From the NCBI GenBank assembly GCA_010645155.1, contig CM021322.1, positions 8,141,899 to 8,205,898 on the forward strand: a stretch of 64,000 nucleotides of DNA, given 5' to 3'. The notes beneath the pieces were generated by a model that made no database searches, was not told the origin of the DNA, and saw only the letters and a list, made by a program, of their open reading frames with translations. Below are positions 1-11,285 of the stretch, piece by piece (positions within the stretch are counted from its first letter, which is position 1; every line of letters begins with the position of its first letter). Source of the stretch: Tigriopus japonicus. Taxonomy: Eukaryota > Arthropoda > Copepoda > Harpacticoida > Harpacticidae. The position numbers and the translations under genes were made by a program.

Positions 1-1300
1 GTTTTTAGGGTCAAAAATCTGACCACAACTAAAGTTTTCAAAAAGCAATAGACCTTATCTGCCATAAAATATGGCAGCACTGCCAACTCGAAATACATTT
101 TTTTATCTATGGATGGAACTCGAAATCGAACTAGTTCGAATGCTGCCAAATTGGTCCCTGTTTAGGTCTTTTCAAAAATTCAATACATGTAGTTTCTACC
201 AGCAATAAACTTCCGAGTCAAAACTGGCAGCACTCCTGGTTCGAAACACATCACTAATCATAGGATCGAACAGTTGAGCGGTGAAGCAGATAAACCACAA
301 AAATATGCATCACCCACTTTCATGGAAAAAATACCGAATCCTGCCATTTAATTTTTCATGCAAAATTGAGCGAATATTTAAAAAAATCATTTTTTTTCAA
401 TGCTAATAACAAACTTGATTTCTTTCGGAAATCGATTAAATGATCGATTCAACAAGCCTAGCATATATCGGTAGATTTATCGATCTCAGCTTCGAAGTGG
501 TGGATGTATGTGTATATGTCTACAAGATCGTGAGCCATCTCAACCATCCATGACTTCTGAAAAACTTCCAAGACAGTTCATAAATAAGTCCATCATGCCG
601 ATCCAAGCGACTGCTATCCCAAAATCATCTTTATTATTATCATCTTCTACTTAGCTCTGGCCCATCTTCTTCCCAGTTCTTTTGTAGACAATCGAGCGAA
701 TGTTCCTCGTACCAAAGTACAACCATGTCTGCATCTTTGAGCAGAAATAACCTGTTTTGCCCGATGGTGACAATCGGATGAAGACGCGATAGGGCGAAAG
801 AAAAACATAGTATTGATTTGAGGAAGTTTTGACACAAAAGAGCACACCAAATGTTTGCTTTATCAGATACTTTCTGTCAAGTCACGACGACGACGACATC
901 GCATTCTGAGGCGGGATCAAACGCGTGCTTGAGTGAGGGCTTTTCAAAGCAGCGATTCTCAAATTAAAGAGGATCGCTTTATGTGTCTCATTCATACGTT
1001 GTCAAACTTCGTCGAAATGGTGGCATTTCCGAACTTGAGAGAGGAGTCAATTGTAATCAACCACATGCCGGTTAAACGGTAATAATGCTTCTTCAAATTG
1101 AAGACATAAAAGTCCTCATCGTCTTGAATCTTCAATCCACTTAGAGTCGGAGAATCTTGGCCAGTAGATAAAATAAAATTTGCTTGGTTTGGGATAAAGA
1201 AGCACCGTTTGTTCTCTTTCCAGTTTGTCTCAAATTGGCAACAATGAGAAGTTTAGCAATGGAAATAGCACTGTAAAAAGGTAGGAAAAGTTTATAAGTC
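1..1300. other. AT-rich intergenic DNA, no gene seen
   Basis: Only short overlapping ORFs occur here, none resembling a known family. Two similar short segments starting with tggcagcact lie near 72 and 225, followed by related tcgaaa text; they may be remnants of a repeat, but nothing more can be supported. Confidence 0.5.
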
Positions 1301-1557
1301 TTTGCATTAGCTGATCAAGCGACAGTATCAAAACAAAGAGAAAAACTGTTCAAGCAGCTTGCAAGATATGAGGGTTCGAGTTTTCGGCTCGTGAAAAAAA
1401 CTTATTTTATCAAGCTCGTCTTCAACTGCGATAGAGAGGAGGCAGATTTCATCACGTAATGTGCGGTCACTTTATGGAAATCAAAACAAGAAAAACATGT
1501 TCTCAGCTTACAGCTGATGAACCTCAAAATTTTGTAAGCTGTTTTGCGTTTGTCAAC
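1301..1557 (+). repeat. Dispersed repeat family R1, copy 1
   Basis: This stretch is closely matched by 49434-49690 over its full length and more loosely by 44900-45080. It contains a pol III B-box-like string (gggttcgagttt), so it could be tRNA-derived, but I could not recognise a clear A box or a tail. The small ORFs reported across it are not convincing genes. Three copies in one window show it is an interspersed element and not unique sequence. Confidence 0.7.
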
Positions 1558-4500
1558 ACTGAAATTGTAGGTAATGAAATTCAATAGGCGGAAAAAGGTC
1601 AAACAAGCACTGAAATCGACTGATGTATTCCTTATGTAATGTCAAATCTAAGATCACAAATGAACGGGAAAATGCAAATGAAATTAGCCATATAGACAAA
1701 AAAGCAAGAATAAAAATGAAAGTAGGATAAAAATTACGAATATCTGCAATCAAATCAAAAAATGAAAAAGTGCACTTTTAATAGCAGAGAAGCGTTGTCA
1801 TTTTCAATTTCTAAACGTTTTGTTGTTACATGTTTAGTGACAATTTTTGTAATTAATCTGAAAACGTGCCAATGAGTCTTTTTTGTTGCAGTTTAGTTGA
1901 ATGTAGAATCTAGAAGTGTCGCCCTTTCTGAATCTACATAAACTGATAATCTAATCAAAAAATACGAAGCCTTATCGATGGTATATGATTCAAGAACAAA
2001 AATATAAAGCACACAAAAACTACTTTGAAAATGGAGCTCAGGGCGCGGAAAAATTCTTAAGTTTATTTCAAGTTCACCCCCCTATGACAACTCTATTCTT
2101 ATAAACCTCCAAATGAATGAGTGGTTTCAACGAGTGTTATTTTCGTATGATGTCATCCAACTTCGCCCAAAGTTATCTCAGTGCGGGCAATTCAGCTAAA
2201 TCTTCTGACCAATAATTCCGGGAAGACTCGACCCAAGAACTTCCATAGTTCCTGTCCCATTATCACATCAGCACATACACATACATTGTTGAATGCACTT
2301 GAGGACAGGATCTGCTCTCACTCAGTGGTCTTCTATTGTCCGTAGCAAGCAAATCTTGATCAAAACGGGTTGTGAGTGACCCATCCTCTTCTTCCATCTT
2401 GAGCAGACCAGTTGTACCCACAAATCCATAGACCCACAGTCCATGGCATGTAACTCAATAGGCATCCTGTTAGCAAATATTTGCAGGCGGTGTGATGAAT
2501 TCCTGAGAGAGATATGAACAACAAAAAGATGGATGCCAGATTGTGCGATGACGTCACCGTAAGCGTAAAGCTTGAATTCAATTCAAATTCATATCTGAAC
2601 TGAACAAACAATTATGATTCTGTGACAAGGGCGTCTTAGTATTTATATGTTTCAACAATTTGTCTAAAGATTAATTCAAACTTTGATGTATGGCAATAAA
2701 ATTCTTACTTATTTGTTTCCGCTTGAAAATTTATGAAAGCATTTTTCCACACGCAAAAAAGAATAATAGATAATCTAGCAAGCGAGTTCGCGGAAAGTAG
2801 TAACAAGAAGGTAAAGTAAAATTCAAATTGGGGTAGATTTAAGCTTGAAAATTTGCTCCGTGGAATCGAGAGAAAAAAATAACCAATTCAAGCCAGTAAT
2901 TTCAAAGAAGCCAAATTATCATCGCAATTTCGAAAGAATATTTTATAAGAATATCTATAGATGCATAAGCCACCTGTTGATTCAATCAATGATTAAAATA
3001 GAAGTAAAAAAAGATAGATTGGCGATGCGATTTTAAGCCATTATGGAATTTTTGTCAGAAACTGTTGTAACTCAGCAACTGAAATCTTAGATCAAACACA
3101 TCAGAGTTATTTTGCTATCATATTAGACGAGTCAAACGGGTTGCCTCCATTTTGTCCAACAATATCGCTAATAAAACCAGAACAAAAAACATTTCCTTCA
3201 ACTCCGAATGTTTGTCCACAGTTTCGACGCACATGGTGGAAAACAAGGGCTAGATATCACATTACTTATAGACCGTGCATTTTAAAAAAAAATCAGACAA
3301 TCTATCGGCAAGGTGAGTGAAAAAAGTTTCTTATTTAACTGCACCATTCCATTCTTTGTCTGGAAGACGACAATCCACTTTGACATTTGGGCAATCGTCG
3401 AATCCTCTTCAAGACTTGACATGTTGGTCACGAGTCTCTCTCTCTCTTCAAGGGCGAAACCGAGATTTCTCGTTCGTTGGTTCGTGAGCGATGTCAAATG
3501 GCATTCCAGACCAATAAATTATCTCTTCAAGAGCAATGAGTTCCTTCAAGTGCGTGTTTACTGGCTTGGCTTTTGACTCTGACCTATTGTTTACTTTGGA
3601 GTGGGCTATCGCTTGGTCATCATCCAATTGACCGATCCATCTTGGTCTCTTTGTTAACAAGACCCCATGATGATGACCAAGTTGAAACTTGCGATGATGA
3701 CAATTTGGCACCGTGAATCAACCTTTTCTTTCCGCATTGCTAAGTGGCTCAAAAGATCTTTTTGCAATTTGGAGCCAAGTACAATTGCATTACTCAAAGA
3801 TGGCTCGGTCACAAAAAAAAGTAAAACTTGTCCACTCAATGATTCAATCAATGAAGTGACATTAAAGAAATGGATCCTTAAAAAGCCTTAATGACCACCC
3901 TAATTGATTCAAATATGGTCAATACAACCAAACTTCAAAACTGTGATCATATGCGAAACTAATCTATTGTGTTCAATTGATTGATTGATATATAGGAAAG
4001 TATGATAAGTTGTCAAGGATTGCATCTTGAGATGCTAATAAAAGGACATCAATGCAAGGGATTTTGAAAAGATTCACTTTTCTTAATGAACAAGATTGGC
4101 AAGATTTCAAAAGCAATTTTAAACAATGAACATATTTTATTTTTACTCGATCTATTCAAGCTTTGCCGTTTCAGGTTGTTTTTAGGTGAGAAAAATCGCC
4201 GAGTTTTATTGTTATGTCGACAGTTTAAAGGCTGCTAATGTATTTATGTAAGAGATTATTGTATCATGATATGTATCATGATACAATCTCCCCAACATTA
4301 ATCAAAATTGATAACGAAAATCTCAACAAAACCGACAAGAAATCATGTGATGGGAAGACTTTTGGCAAAGAAAGTTGAAGATGGGTAAGAAAAAAGCATC
4401 TCTTTCTTTCACTAGCTCATTGTGTTTTCTTGCATGTTTTTTGGCTCAAACGACTAACGATTATTTTTCTCTTAAACGTAGAACCAAAAGTATAATCAAT

Positions 4501-5117
4501 CTTCCTTTCCCACGGCTTTATCAATGACTAATAAGTTTGATTTATATGATTTGTACCTTTCTCTCTTTCAAATAAATGGTTCTTTAATGTCCCCCAAGAA
4601 CATGACCTAGAACTCAATAACTAAAAGGGTTTCGTTCTTAAAAGGCACCACTTTCTTTCCATCGAAATGCGATTCATTCTGAAACAAAGGTCATTTGAGA
4701 ATAATCGACCAAGCTGGTCAAACATCTCACCGAACGAAGCCAATTACAAAGCGACCATTTATGAGGATACGGATTTCTTCGAGATCCTCCATTACGGTGC
4801 AAAATTTCGAAAGACCCATTAACGATCTCCAACCAGTCATGGCATCATGAAATACGAGCTACAAAAGTCGTTTCGTTTTAGGGAATGAAGTTGGTTCGCT
4901 CATTACACCGCCCACTTTACTCTTTCAAATTCGCGACTCCGTAGTCAAATTCATAAATGCTCAATCTCAGTTGGATTGCTGTGATATTTACTGCATTTTA
5001 AACCCGCACTTTTAAGCACATTACAAAAGATGATTTTCATGTCATATTTTTTTTGAAGAAAACTTGTGTGACCTTTTTACCCTGTGACCTTTTTATCTTG
5101 TGACCTTTCTACTTTGT
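1558..5117. other. Intergenic DNA, no convincing gene
   Basis: I see no exon with credible splice sites here. The only structured item is the perfect palindrome at 4258-4287. Several ORFs of 60-87 codons overlap at 3282-3891 on both strands; one contains a stretch vaguely like malic enzyme (see rejected items), but it would need frameshifts and is not called. Confidence 0.45.
4258..4287. repeat. Perfect 14-bp-arm palindrome
   Basis: The left arm attgtatcatgata is followed by a 2-nt spacer and its exact reverse complement tatcatgatacaat. It would form a hairpin or cruciform. No flanking gene explains it, so it is listed only as structure. Confidence 0.85.
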
Positions 5118-5370
5118 GTATTAACGGGTGGGACCATTGCTCCGATATTGGCTGGAGGGTTGATGGCGACTGGAACCACAGCAGGAATTGGCGGAGGAGT
5201 CACTAAATTTGGAAACGATCGGACTACTCAAAAACGGGAGGCTGAACTTTTGCAAGAGCTGGCCAGGATATTAACAGCCAATGGAGAGAGCCATGATACG
5301 CTGAAGAGCAGCTTGCTTGCTCAATGCCTTAAATCAAGACCGAAAACCAAGTGTTCCCAACAAAATTGTG
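5118..5370 (+). pseudogene. Apolipoprotein-L-like gene fragment (copy 1, exon 2 part only)
   Basis: This is a near-identical copy of the first third of exon 2 of the gene at 7405-8102, covering the glycine-rich hydrophobic segment (TGGTIAPILAGGLMATGT) and the charged helix after it. It has no exon 1, starts inside the exon, and carries an extra ttgc (4-bp duplication) near 5315 that shifts the frame. Homology stops abruptly at 5370, where minus-strand transposase sequence begins. The high similarity to copy 2 indicates a recent partial duplication. It cannot encode the full protein. Confidence 0.85.
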
Positions 5371-6276
5371 TTTTTTTGGATTTTCGGGATGTATGACAGG
5401 GTGCACTGTCTTGTTGCCACACATACGGCCTCCCATTGGCCACTTTTTTGATCCAGGGCTTGACTTTTTTTCTTAGGACATGCAAATAGTCATCTGTTTT
5501 GACTTTGAGACCTTGTGGGAAAATGTGGGGTGGCATCACATCTCCCTCCGAACTAATGACCCCAAAAACCATACATTGGGCTGGAAACTTCGTTCTCATC
5601 ACTCTGGGCACTTCATGAGGGTTGTAGGCCAGCCATCTTTGGTTTTGGCTGTTCAAAACCTGATCTTGGCAAGTTTTTTTCGTCGGAAAAAAACCAAAGC
5701 ATTCCCGGTTCGAGAGGTTTTTTCAACTTCGCCAAAAGCTTGCGGGCGTGCTGCAGGCGTTTATCCTTCATCTTTTCAGTCAGCAATTGACCCCTCTTCA
5801 TCTTATAAGAGTGATATTTCAAGTCTGAGGTGATAAGTCGCCTCACAGTAGCCTCACTGGAGTCCAATTCTCGTCCAATTGCCCGGATTGACATGGAGGG
5901 ATCCTGATCCACCATATTTTGGACCTTTTCAGCCAAATCTTCATCCTTCTTGGGCCTTTCATGGGGTTTTCGATTCCCCGTAGTCTCATAATCATAATTG
6001 GAATCAATCAGTTTCTTTCTGATATCCCTCACAGTTCTCTGGGGCACTTTTGTCAACTCAGAAATCTCGGTATTGTCCTTTTGTGCGTGGATAAGAATGA
6101 GTACTGCATGCCTTTTCCAAGATTCAGGAAAGGCGAATGGCTCGATTTCCGCCATTTTTCTACAGCCAACAGTCAAGTATCTAGACTTGTTTCACAACAA
6201 ATTTCAGCTGCCCAGCTACTATATACGTTGCGTGACGTCCCTCCAAAGTGGCGGCAGATTCAAATGACGCACCCTG
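5371..6276 (-). pseudogene. Broken Tc1/mariner-superfamily transposase, 3' truncated
   Basis: On the minus strand an ORF starting at ATG 6155 encodes two helix-turn-helix regions (SELTKVPQRTVRDIRKKL, then SIRAIGRELDSSEATVRRL) and the first catalytic block around WFFSDEK. A frameshift near 5613-5656 moves the frame, after which the second catalytic block QQDSAPCHTS is read. The protein then runs into apolipoprotein-L-like sequence, so the third catalytic acid and the right terminal repeat are missing. The left end keeps a mariner-type terminus (CAGGGTGCGTCATTTG on the minus strand, ending at 6276) next to a TA. It is dead as an autonomous element. Confidence 0.85.
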
Positions 6277-7032
6277 TACATGGATGATTTTTACAATTGT
6301 AACAGTGTGGTTTTAGTTTTTCAGCTATTCTAAGCTACAAAGTAGAACATACAGTGTACAGATCATGGGAGTATAGGAAAAGGTCAGTTTCTGCTGCAAT
6401 TATTGAGAAAAAAATACCAAAAATCCGATTTCGTTACAATACTTTTCAAACTGATTGTAAAAAATAATATTTTTTTGGCTATAATTATTCCCAAAATTTG
6501 ATGGGCCTGGCCATTTTCAAGACATCTATCTACTTTAGATTTTTTTATTGCCATTCAATCAATGTTTAGGGTAACCCTGCTTCTTTTATTATTTTGATTT
6601 TGCCATCCTCTTTCCAGATCATTCTTATGGAAACAAGCAATCTCCCCAGATTTATCTTTTAAAAATTCGTACTTTTGTAACCTTCGACAAAAATCACATA
6701 TTTTTTGTAATATCAATGTAAAATATAAGTTACATGCATCAGGCAGCCCCGAAGATAAACTAGATATTTTTGTTGCAACTGTCACATGTAAGGTCGGCAT
6801 GTTCCGCATGTTTTATAATTTTCCCCCATTTTTTCACGATTTTGGTAAATCCAATGTAATCTGTAATTTACAACTATCTGGGGGCCCTGGTTATCACATT
6901 TCCTATGAATCATCTGGTATTGATAAGAAATGAAATTTCGCATGCAACAACCCAAACCTAAAAACTCGATTTTCATTACCATTTGACAGCCACAAAAAAT
7001 CGAAACCACAGACACTCAACGATCACAACAAG
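6277..7032. other. Upstream region of the intact apolipoprotein-L-like gene
   Basis: No gene is visible here; short ORFs on the minus strand have no family resemblance. The last ~60 bases before 7033 resemble the region ahead of the decayed copy at 14145-14210 (shared ttgacag and acaaaaaatc-type text), consistent with a conserved 5' UTR. I could not identify a convincing TATA box or initiator. Confidence 0.4.
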
Positions 7033-8102
7033 ATGTATCGTGAACAGGGACATTTTCAAACATCTCAAAGTTTGTCACCAAGAATGCCAAGCTCCTCCTC
7101 AAAGGAATTAAAAATATTTGCAATTTTCTGCGAACACAATGATCAAGTGATCGAAGAAATCAAGGATTTGGTGTGGCAGCAATACTACGCGGTCAATAAA
7201 TATGAACTGAATCTTTGGCAAACGGCATATGATCTGGAACAACTCGCTTTTAAATACGAAGCTCTATTGAAAAAGCATAAGAATATTCAAATTGCCGGAA
7301 GTGTCGCAGCAGTGGCAGGTAAGCTTACCCACTACACTACTTAACCCTTCTTTAAGGCAACTCATACCCTTTAGGCGGTGTTTTTTTTTTTTTTTTTGCT
7401 TAAGGACCCGTTTTGACAATAGCAGGAGGAGTGACTTCTATAGTGTTAACGGGTGGGACCATTGCTCCGATATTGGCTGCAGGGTTGATGGCGACTGGAA
7501 CCACAGCAGGAATTGGCGGAGGAGTGACTAAATTCGGAAACGATCGGACTACTCAAAAACGGGAGGCTGAACTTTCGCAAGAGCTGGCCAGGATATTAAC
7601 AGCCAATGCAGAGAGCCATGATACGCTGAAGAGCAGCTTGCTCAATGCCTTAAATCAAGACCGAAAATCAAGTGTTCCCAACAAAATTGTGGTTGATACT
7701 GAAAGATGTTTAGAATTCCTAACGCAATTGAAGAAAATGGCGAGCAAACTTTCTTCCATGTTTCCACCTCTGAAGCAAAATCTTTTGGATAATGTTTATG
7801 ACACAATCAAACATGTCGGCTCAAGTTCATCCAGGTTTACGGAAACCGTTTCAGGAGGAACACCCTTAACAGATAACTTCGTCAAAGGAGGGTCGGAGCC
7901 CAAAGTTGGCAGAGAGAGTTTGGGCAAGGCTGCCAGTTCAAAAGGTTCATTTGTCATTGGTGGAACAGCCATTGCCTTAGGAGTCTTTTCATTGGGATAT
8001 GAGATCTTTCAAATCGTTCAGGACAACAAAAAGCCGAAATCCACGATCGTGCAAGATCTAAGATTGATGGCAGCCCGACTTAGAATGGAAATGGAATATT
8101 AA
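7033..8102 (+). CDS. Apolipoprotein-L-like protein, intact two-exon gene
   Basis: Exon 1 is 7033-7318 (donor G|gtaagc) and exon 2 is 7405-8102 (acceptor cttaag, behind a long T tract). They join in phase 1 to give about 327 residues. The N-terminal ~85 residues are charged and helical. A glycine-rich hydrophobic region of about 50 residues follows (SVAAVAG, then LTIAGGVTSIVLTGG and GTTAGIGGGVTKFG), then amphipathic helices, a second hydrophobic segment (GGTAIALGVFSLGYEIFQIV) and a charged tail ending LRLMAARLRMEMEY. This order and the small-residue-rich hairpin match the apolipoprotein L family, whose vertebrate members insert into intracellular or parasite membranes and bind lipid. Membrane association is inferred from that; the function here is unknown. 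Two broken relatives flank it. I see no signal peptide, so it is probably intracellular. Confidence 0.8.
7319..7404 (+). other. 86-bp intron of the apolipoprotein-L-like gene
   Basis: A gtaagc donor and a cttaag acceptor bound this intron, with a run of about 17 T residues just before the acceptor. It interrupts the coding sequence inside the glycine-rich segment. The equivalent interval in the decayed copy is more than 1.2 kb long and contains an inserted inverted-repeat element. Confidence 0.8.
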
Positions 8103-8176
8103 GCTTGGACCCCACACTCGTCTGATTTAATTCGTGACTTGTAATTGAAATATGCTAATAGTAAAGACTTAATTTT

Positions 8177-8182
8177 AATAAA
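8177..8182 (+). promoter_or_regulatory. Polyadenylation signal AATAAA
   Basis: An AATAAA hexamer lies 75 bases downstream of the stop codon of the apolipoprotein-L-like gene. The decayed copy has one in a comparable place (16353-16358), which supports a functional assignment. Confidence 0.6.
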
Positions 8183-8449
8183 TTACAGTAACAGTTGCTT
8201 GTTAGCGAATTTCTGGCTTTCAAATCCTGGATATTCAAGCAAATACAATATCGAAATCTTTTTTTATCATAGATAAACCACACTTGATTGTTTCTCCTTT
8301 CTCTTTGATGTTTGGCGAAGTATCCTCTGATGTCTTCAAATGAATGCTAGTCTTTAAAATTTGGCTCAAAGATTCGCTTGTTCGCGAAAATTTCTCCCAA
8401 CCGAGAAAAATGAATAAGTCTCAGATTTTTTTTGCAATTTTCGGGTGTT

Positions 8450-8770
8450 CCAAAAGAAGCGGAATAGCTAAGCATCTGACACTCGTGTATGACATCAACC
8501 CAATAAGAGAAATACCAGAAGACTGAAAGAGAGCAAATGATGCCAAAATCTTCAAAGATGGTTGCAAACTCACCCCTGGTAACAATAGACTTGTCTCTTT
8601 CACATCAGTGGTTTGTAAAGTAATGGAAGGGGTTATTAATGAAGAGCTTGTTCAGATCGCTCCAAAAACTAACTCGGGTTCAGGGCACATACAGTAGATC
8701 GTGTTTCAGCAACCTCTTGAAATATTTAGAGAAAGTCGCAGAACTGATTGGTCGAGGCCAGTGGTCGAGG
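8450..8770 (+). pseudogene. Degenerate LINE reverse transcriptase, fragment 1
   Basis: Translation in shifting frames gives recognisable early reverse-transcriptase blocks of a non-LTR element: an IPEDWKRAN-like string (stop in place of W), a DPGNYRPVSLTSV-like block read here as PGNNRLVSFTSVVCKVMEG, and a SCSFNLLKYLEKVAELI-like block. Stops and frameshifts show long decay. The element continues after two later insertions, at 9234 and again at 9988. Confidence 0.75.
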
Positions 8771-8771
8771 C

Positions 8772-9230
8772 CAGTGGTTCTTAAACTGGGGGCAAAATTG
8801 GTACGTAACATGGATGCTTAATTACAATTGGTTTCTTTTCATCATTTTTATTTTTGATTTGAGTTGCTTTAGCGATCAAGCCTGAAAAAAATTTTGTTAT
8901 TAACTTTTGAACTTTATCAAATACTTCAAATATGCCTTCGTGAAAGATACACTCTCAATCTTTTTTATTTGCTTAATTAGATGCATAAATGAAGTGGCAG
9001 AATATTTGAATATGAATTATTTTATCGCAATTTTTAAATCTAAGCTTGAATCTTTTGTGCGCATGGCCACCCCTACATTAAAAAGGCATTGAATGGCTTT
9101 GAGTTTTTTCATGTTTTTCATTTTAATCATGTGTTTTTGTTTTGATTTTTTTGTAAGGGGGTCCCGGGGTCTCAAAAAGTGATAAAGGGGCCTTGGCTCA
9201 AAGCCCCCTTATGTAGGGGATTCTTGTGAA
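8772..9230 (+). mobile_element. hAT-like non-autonomous insertion inside the LINE relic
   Basis: The segment begins CAGTGGTTCTTAAACTGGGG, a terminus typical of hAT-superfamily MITEs, and ends in a G/C-rich stretch (gggggtcccggggtctcaaa) like the subterminal right end of such elements. The LINE reading resumes just after it, at about 9234. The extreme right terminus is decayed and I could not define a clean 8-bp target duplication; a 13-bp tandem repeat (ggtcgaggccagt) precedes the left end. Confidence 0.5.
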
Positions 9231-9233
9231 ATA

Positions 9234-9563
9234 GTGTTCCTTGACTTAAAGGCAACTCTTGATCAGGTCTCACTGAAAAAACCGATTAGCAAGCTAAAAA
9301 AGTAGAGTGAAGGAAATATCTGTGCATGGAGTAGGGTTAGATATTAGGCATTTTATTCTGAGGTGGAGTGCATCTGGGGGACTAGAGCACTGAGCGGAGT
9401 TCCACAAGGAGACATTTTGGGCCCCATCCTCTTCCTCATCTTCATAAATGGCAAAACAGAATATGTTCCAGGCCTCCACTCACTCTTTTCTGTTGATGCG
9501 AAGTGTTTTTGGAAGTTGGGAAAAGCTAGCCTGGATCAAACCATCCTGAGGAGCACCAATGTT
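9234..9563 (+). pseudogene. Degenerate LINE reverse transcriptase, fragment 2
   Basis: It resumes the same LINE: FLDLKATLDQVSLKKPISKL corresponds to the catalytic block usually written like YLDFAKAFDKVPH, and SGVPQGDILGPILFLIFING at 9390-9450 is the classic GVPQGS...LFLIFIND motif. The YxDD box that should follow is lost (read as LFSVDAK). The fragment ends at a 37-bp sequence (9527-9563) repeated exactly at 9951-9987. Confidence 0.8.
9527..9563 (+). repeat. 37-bp direct repeat, left copy (target-site duplication)
   Basis: This sequence is identical to 9951-9987. It belongs to the LINE reading frame (ILRSTNV), which continues after the right copy, so it is target sequence duplicated by the intervening insertion. 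Confidence 0.85.
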
Positions 9564-9950
9564 ACCATATAGTGTCGTTATTAGCGCAGTTTCCTACAAT
9601 GAGAGGGGTCCCATATTTAATTCTCCTCCCCGACCTTTTTCAAGGCAACCTTTTACACGTTGCTCCACACCCACACTAGGAGAACCATTTTGATATCAGA
9701 CTTGAAATTGCCCATTGGAAAAAAATGACCAATGTGATGGCTGGCTTCGTCGGCCGGACAAGGAAGGCTCAATTCTCCAAGTTTGGTTTGTTCACACTCC
9801 AAAAAATGCAATTGATTACATTTGAACTCAAAGTAAAGGTTGTTACTGATCAATCTTTTTTTTATTATTAATTACAAATAGAAATATAATTCGGTATTAA
9901 CTTATGCCACTTGGCATGATGGTGTTAACAGTTTTGATGAGAGACTTACA
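9564..9950 (+). mobile_element. SINE-B copy 1 inserted in the LINE relic
   Basis: Positions 9566-9781 match the SINE-B family found at 26631-26846, 30855-31048, 44541-44722 and 50961-51170, including ctcctccccgacctt, the Fold-back to ccacaccc, and the late GTGATGG segment. The A-box region is diverged (gttattagcgcagtttcc). The interval 9564-9950 is bounded on both sides by a perfect 37-bp direct repeat, so the whole block, including a T-rich stretch near 9855, was probably inserted as a unit. Confidence 0.7.
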
Positions 9951-10050
9951 TAGCCTGGATCAAACCATCCTGAGGAGCACCAATGTTCTCCAAGACTGAG
10001 CCAATAATTGGTCGATGGAGTTCAACACGTCAAAGTGCTCAGGGAAAAAT
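9951..10050 (+). pseudogene. Degenerate LINE fragment 3, starting with the right 37-bp repeat
   Basis: The first 37 bases duplicate 9527-9563. After them the translation continues LQD, then ANNWSMEFNTSKC, which matches the LINE block usually read as NWSNTWQMEFNVSKC. This shows that fragments 1 to 3 were once one element. Confidence 0.7.
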
Positions 10051-11285
10051 AACCACTAAAAAGAATAAAGTAAATAATACTGTAATAAGATTTAAATTTC
10101 AAGTACTAAGTACGATTTGAGAATCCGGGCCCCGATTTCAAATATGATTCTCCAACAGGGTAGGCATTTTTTCACCTCCTTCATTTTTGTTGTGCTCTTG
10201 TAGGGGTTATTATAAATCATGAATTACTTTTAACATTCAAGTGTTTTATCTACTTATGCGGTAAATATGCCTTCTTTTTCTTAAAAAAATTAGCAAAGAC
10301 ATTCTTCAAATTCACTCATATCACATTTCCGTTACTTGCCAAGAATAAAACGGTCAAGTCACGTCTGACGCAAGAAAAACTAATTCTAGTACTTTTTGAG
10401 GAATGGTCAAGACCGTCATTTTTGTTGTTTTAATAACTCAAGTGATCAAGCGAAGATATTTAAGTCATCTGTTCAAGTAACCTATTTTAACTTTGCATTT
10501 ACCTCAAATATTCAGAATAAAACAAAAGCTAGATATTTGGCCGTACATCAATTGCATAGTTACATGTTATCAAAAACTGGAGGAAACACTCAGATCTCGA
10601 TCCTTCATGTGAAAGGTCCTTGAATGGATTTCAATTTCCATCCTGTTTGAAATACTCAAGATTGCGTTGGATCAAAACATTAGTTCTTTGTCTTTTTAAA
10701 TAATAAAAAAAAGGCTTTGCATTGAAGGTAACTTTCAAACAAACAAAAACCATCATTCTGTATTTCTTAAGGTGATTGACCGAAGGGGCGTTTGATCGCT
10801 AAAAGAAAAAAAAATATTTTAAAAACATTTCACCCCAGGGAGAGAAAATCTCAATTCAAATCAAAATACAACATTTCGCTTCACCTCCATTTTCTAAAGT
10901 GTCTTCTTCCAGATTCGATAGGCATTTCTAATATTGGTGTATTAAATATTGATTCCGCCCTAGGCCAAAACATAAGTTTTAATTACGGTGACTTGATGGG
11001 AATTGGCTCCATAATATCATACGTGATCCACAATTTGTCTTTGAGTTTTTCACTAAACGAGATGAATTAGAAGTTTTTACGAAATTGAATGAGATATATA
11101 TAATTAAAAACCTTAACTTTAAGACAAAATATTGCATTTCATTTTTAGGGAAGCATTTTTCTTACAGTGTGATCGTAAAGTCTTGACCACTTACAAATAT
11201 AGCCCTTTTATCTGAATACTTAACTTTCCAAAACAAAGTGGTGAGACCTATCATTTATACAAAAAATTATCATACAATCATTTAG
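10051..11285. other. Intergenic DNA, no gene seen
   Basis: AT-rich with short ORFs only. A small inverted pair (tttgagaatc near 10118 and gattctccaa near 10147) flanks a GC-rich centre, too weak to name. Confidence 0.4.

Noticed and set aside
3282..3711. Minus-strand ORFs with a stretch like the malic enzyme segment before its LEER motif (RTRNLGFALEERERL in one frame, FDIAHEPTNEK in another)
   Set aside because: The match is short, needs a frameshift, and the flanking translation does not continue the enzyme. Chance similarity in low-complexity gagaga sequence is at least as likely.
5388..5405. gacagggtgcactg near the transposase break, resembling a mariner terminal repeat
   Set aside because: It is the coding sequence of the QQDSAPCHTS catalytic block on the minus strand, not the end of the element.
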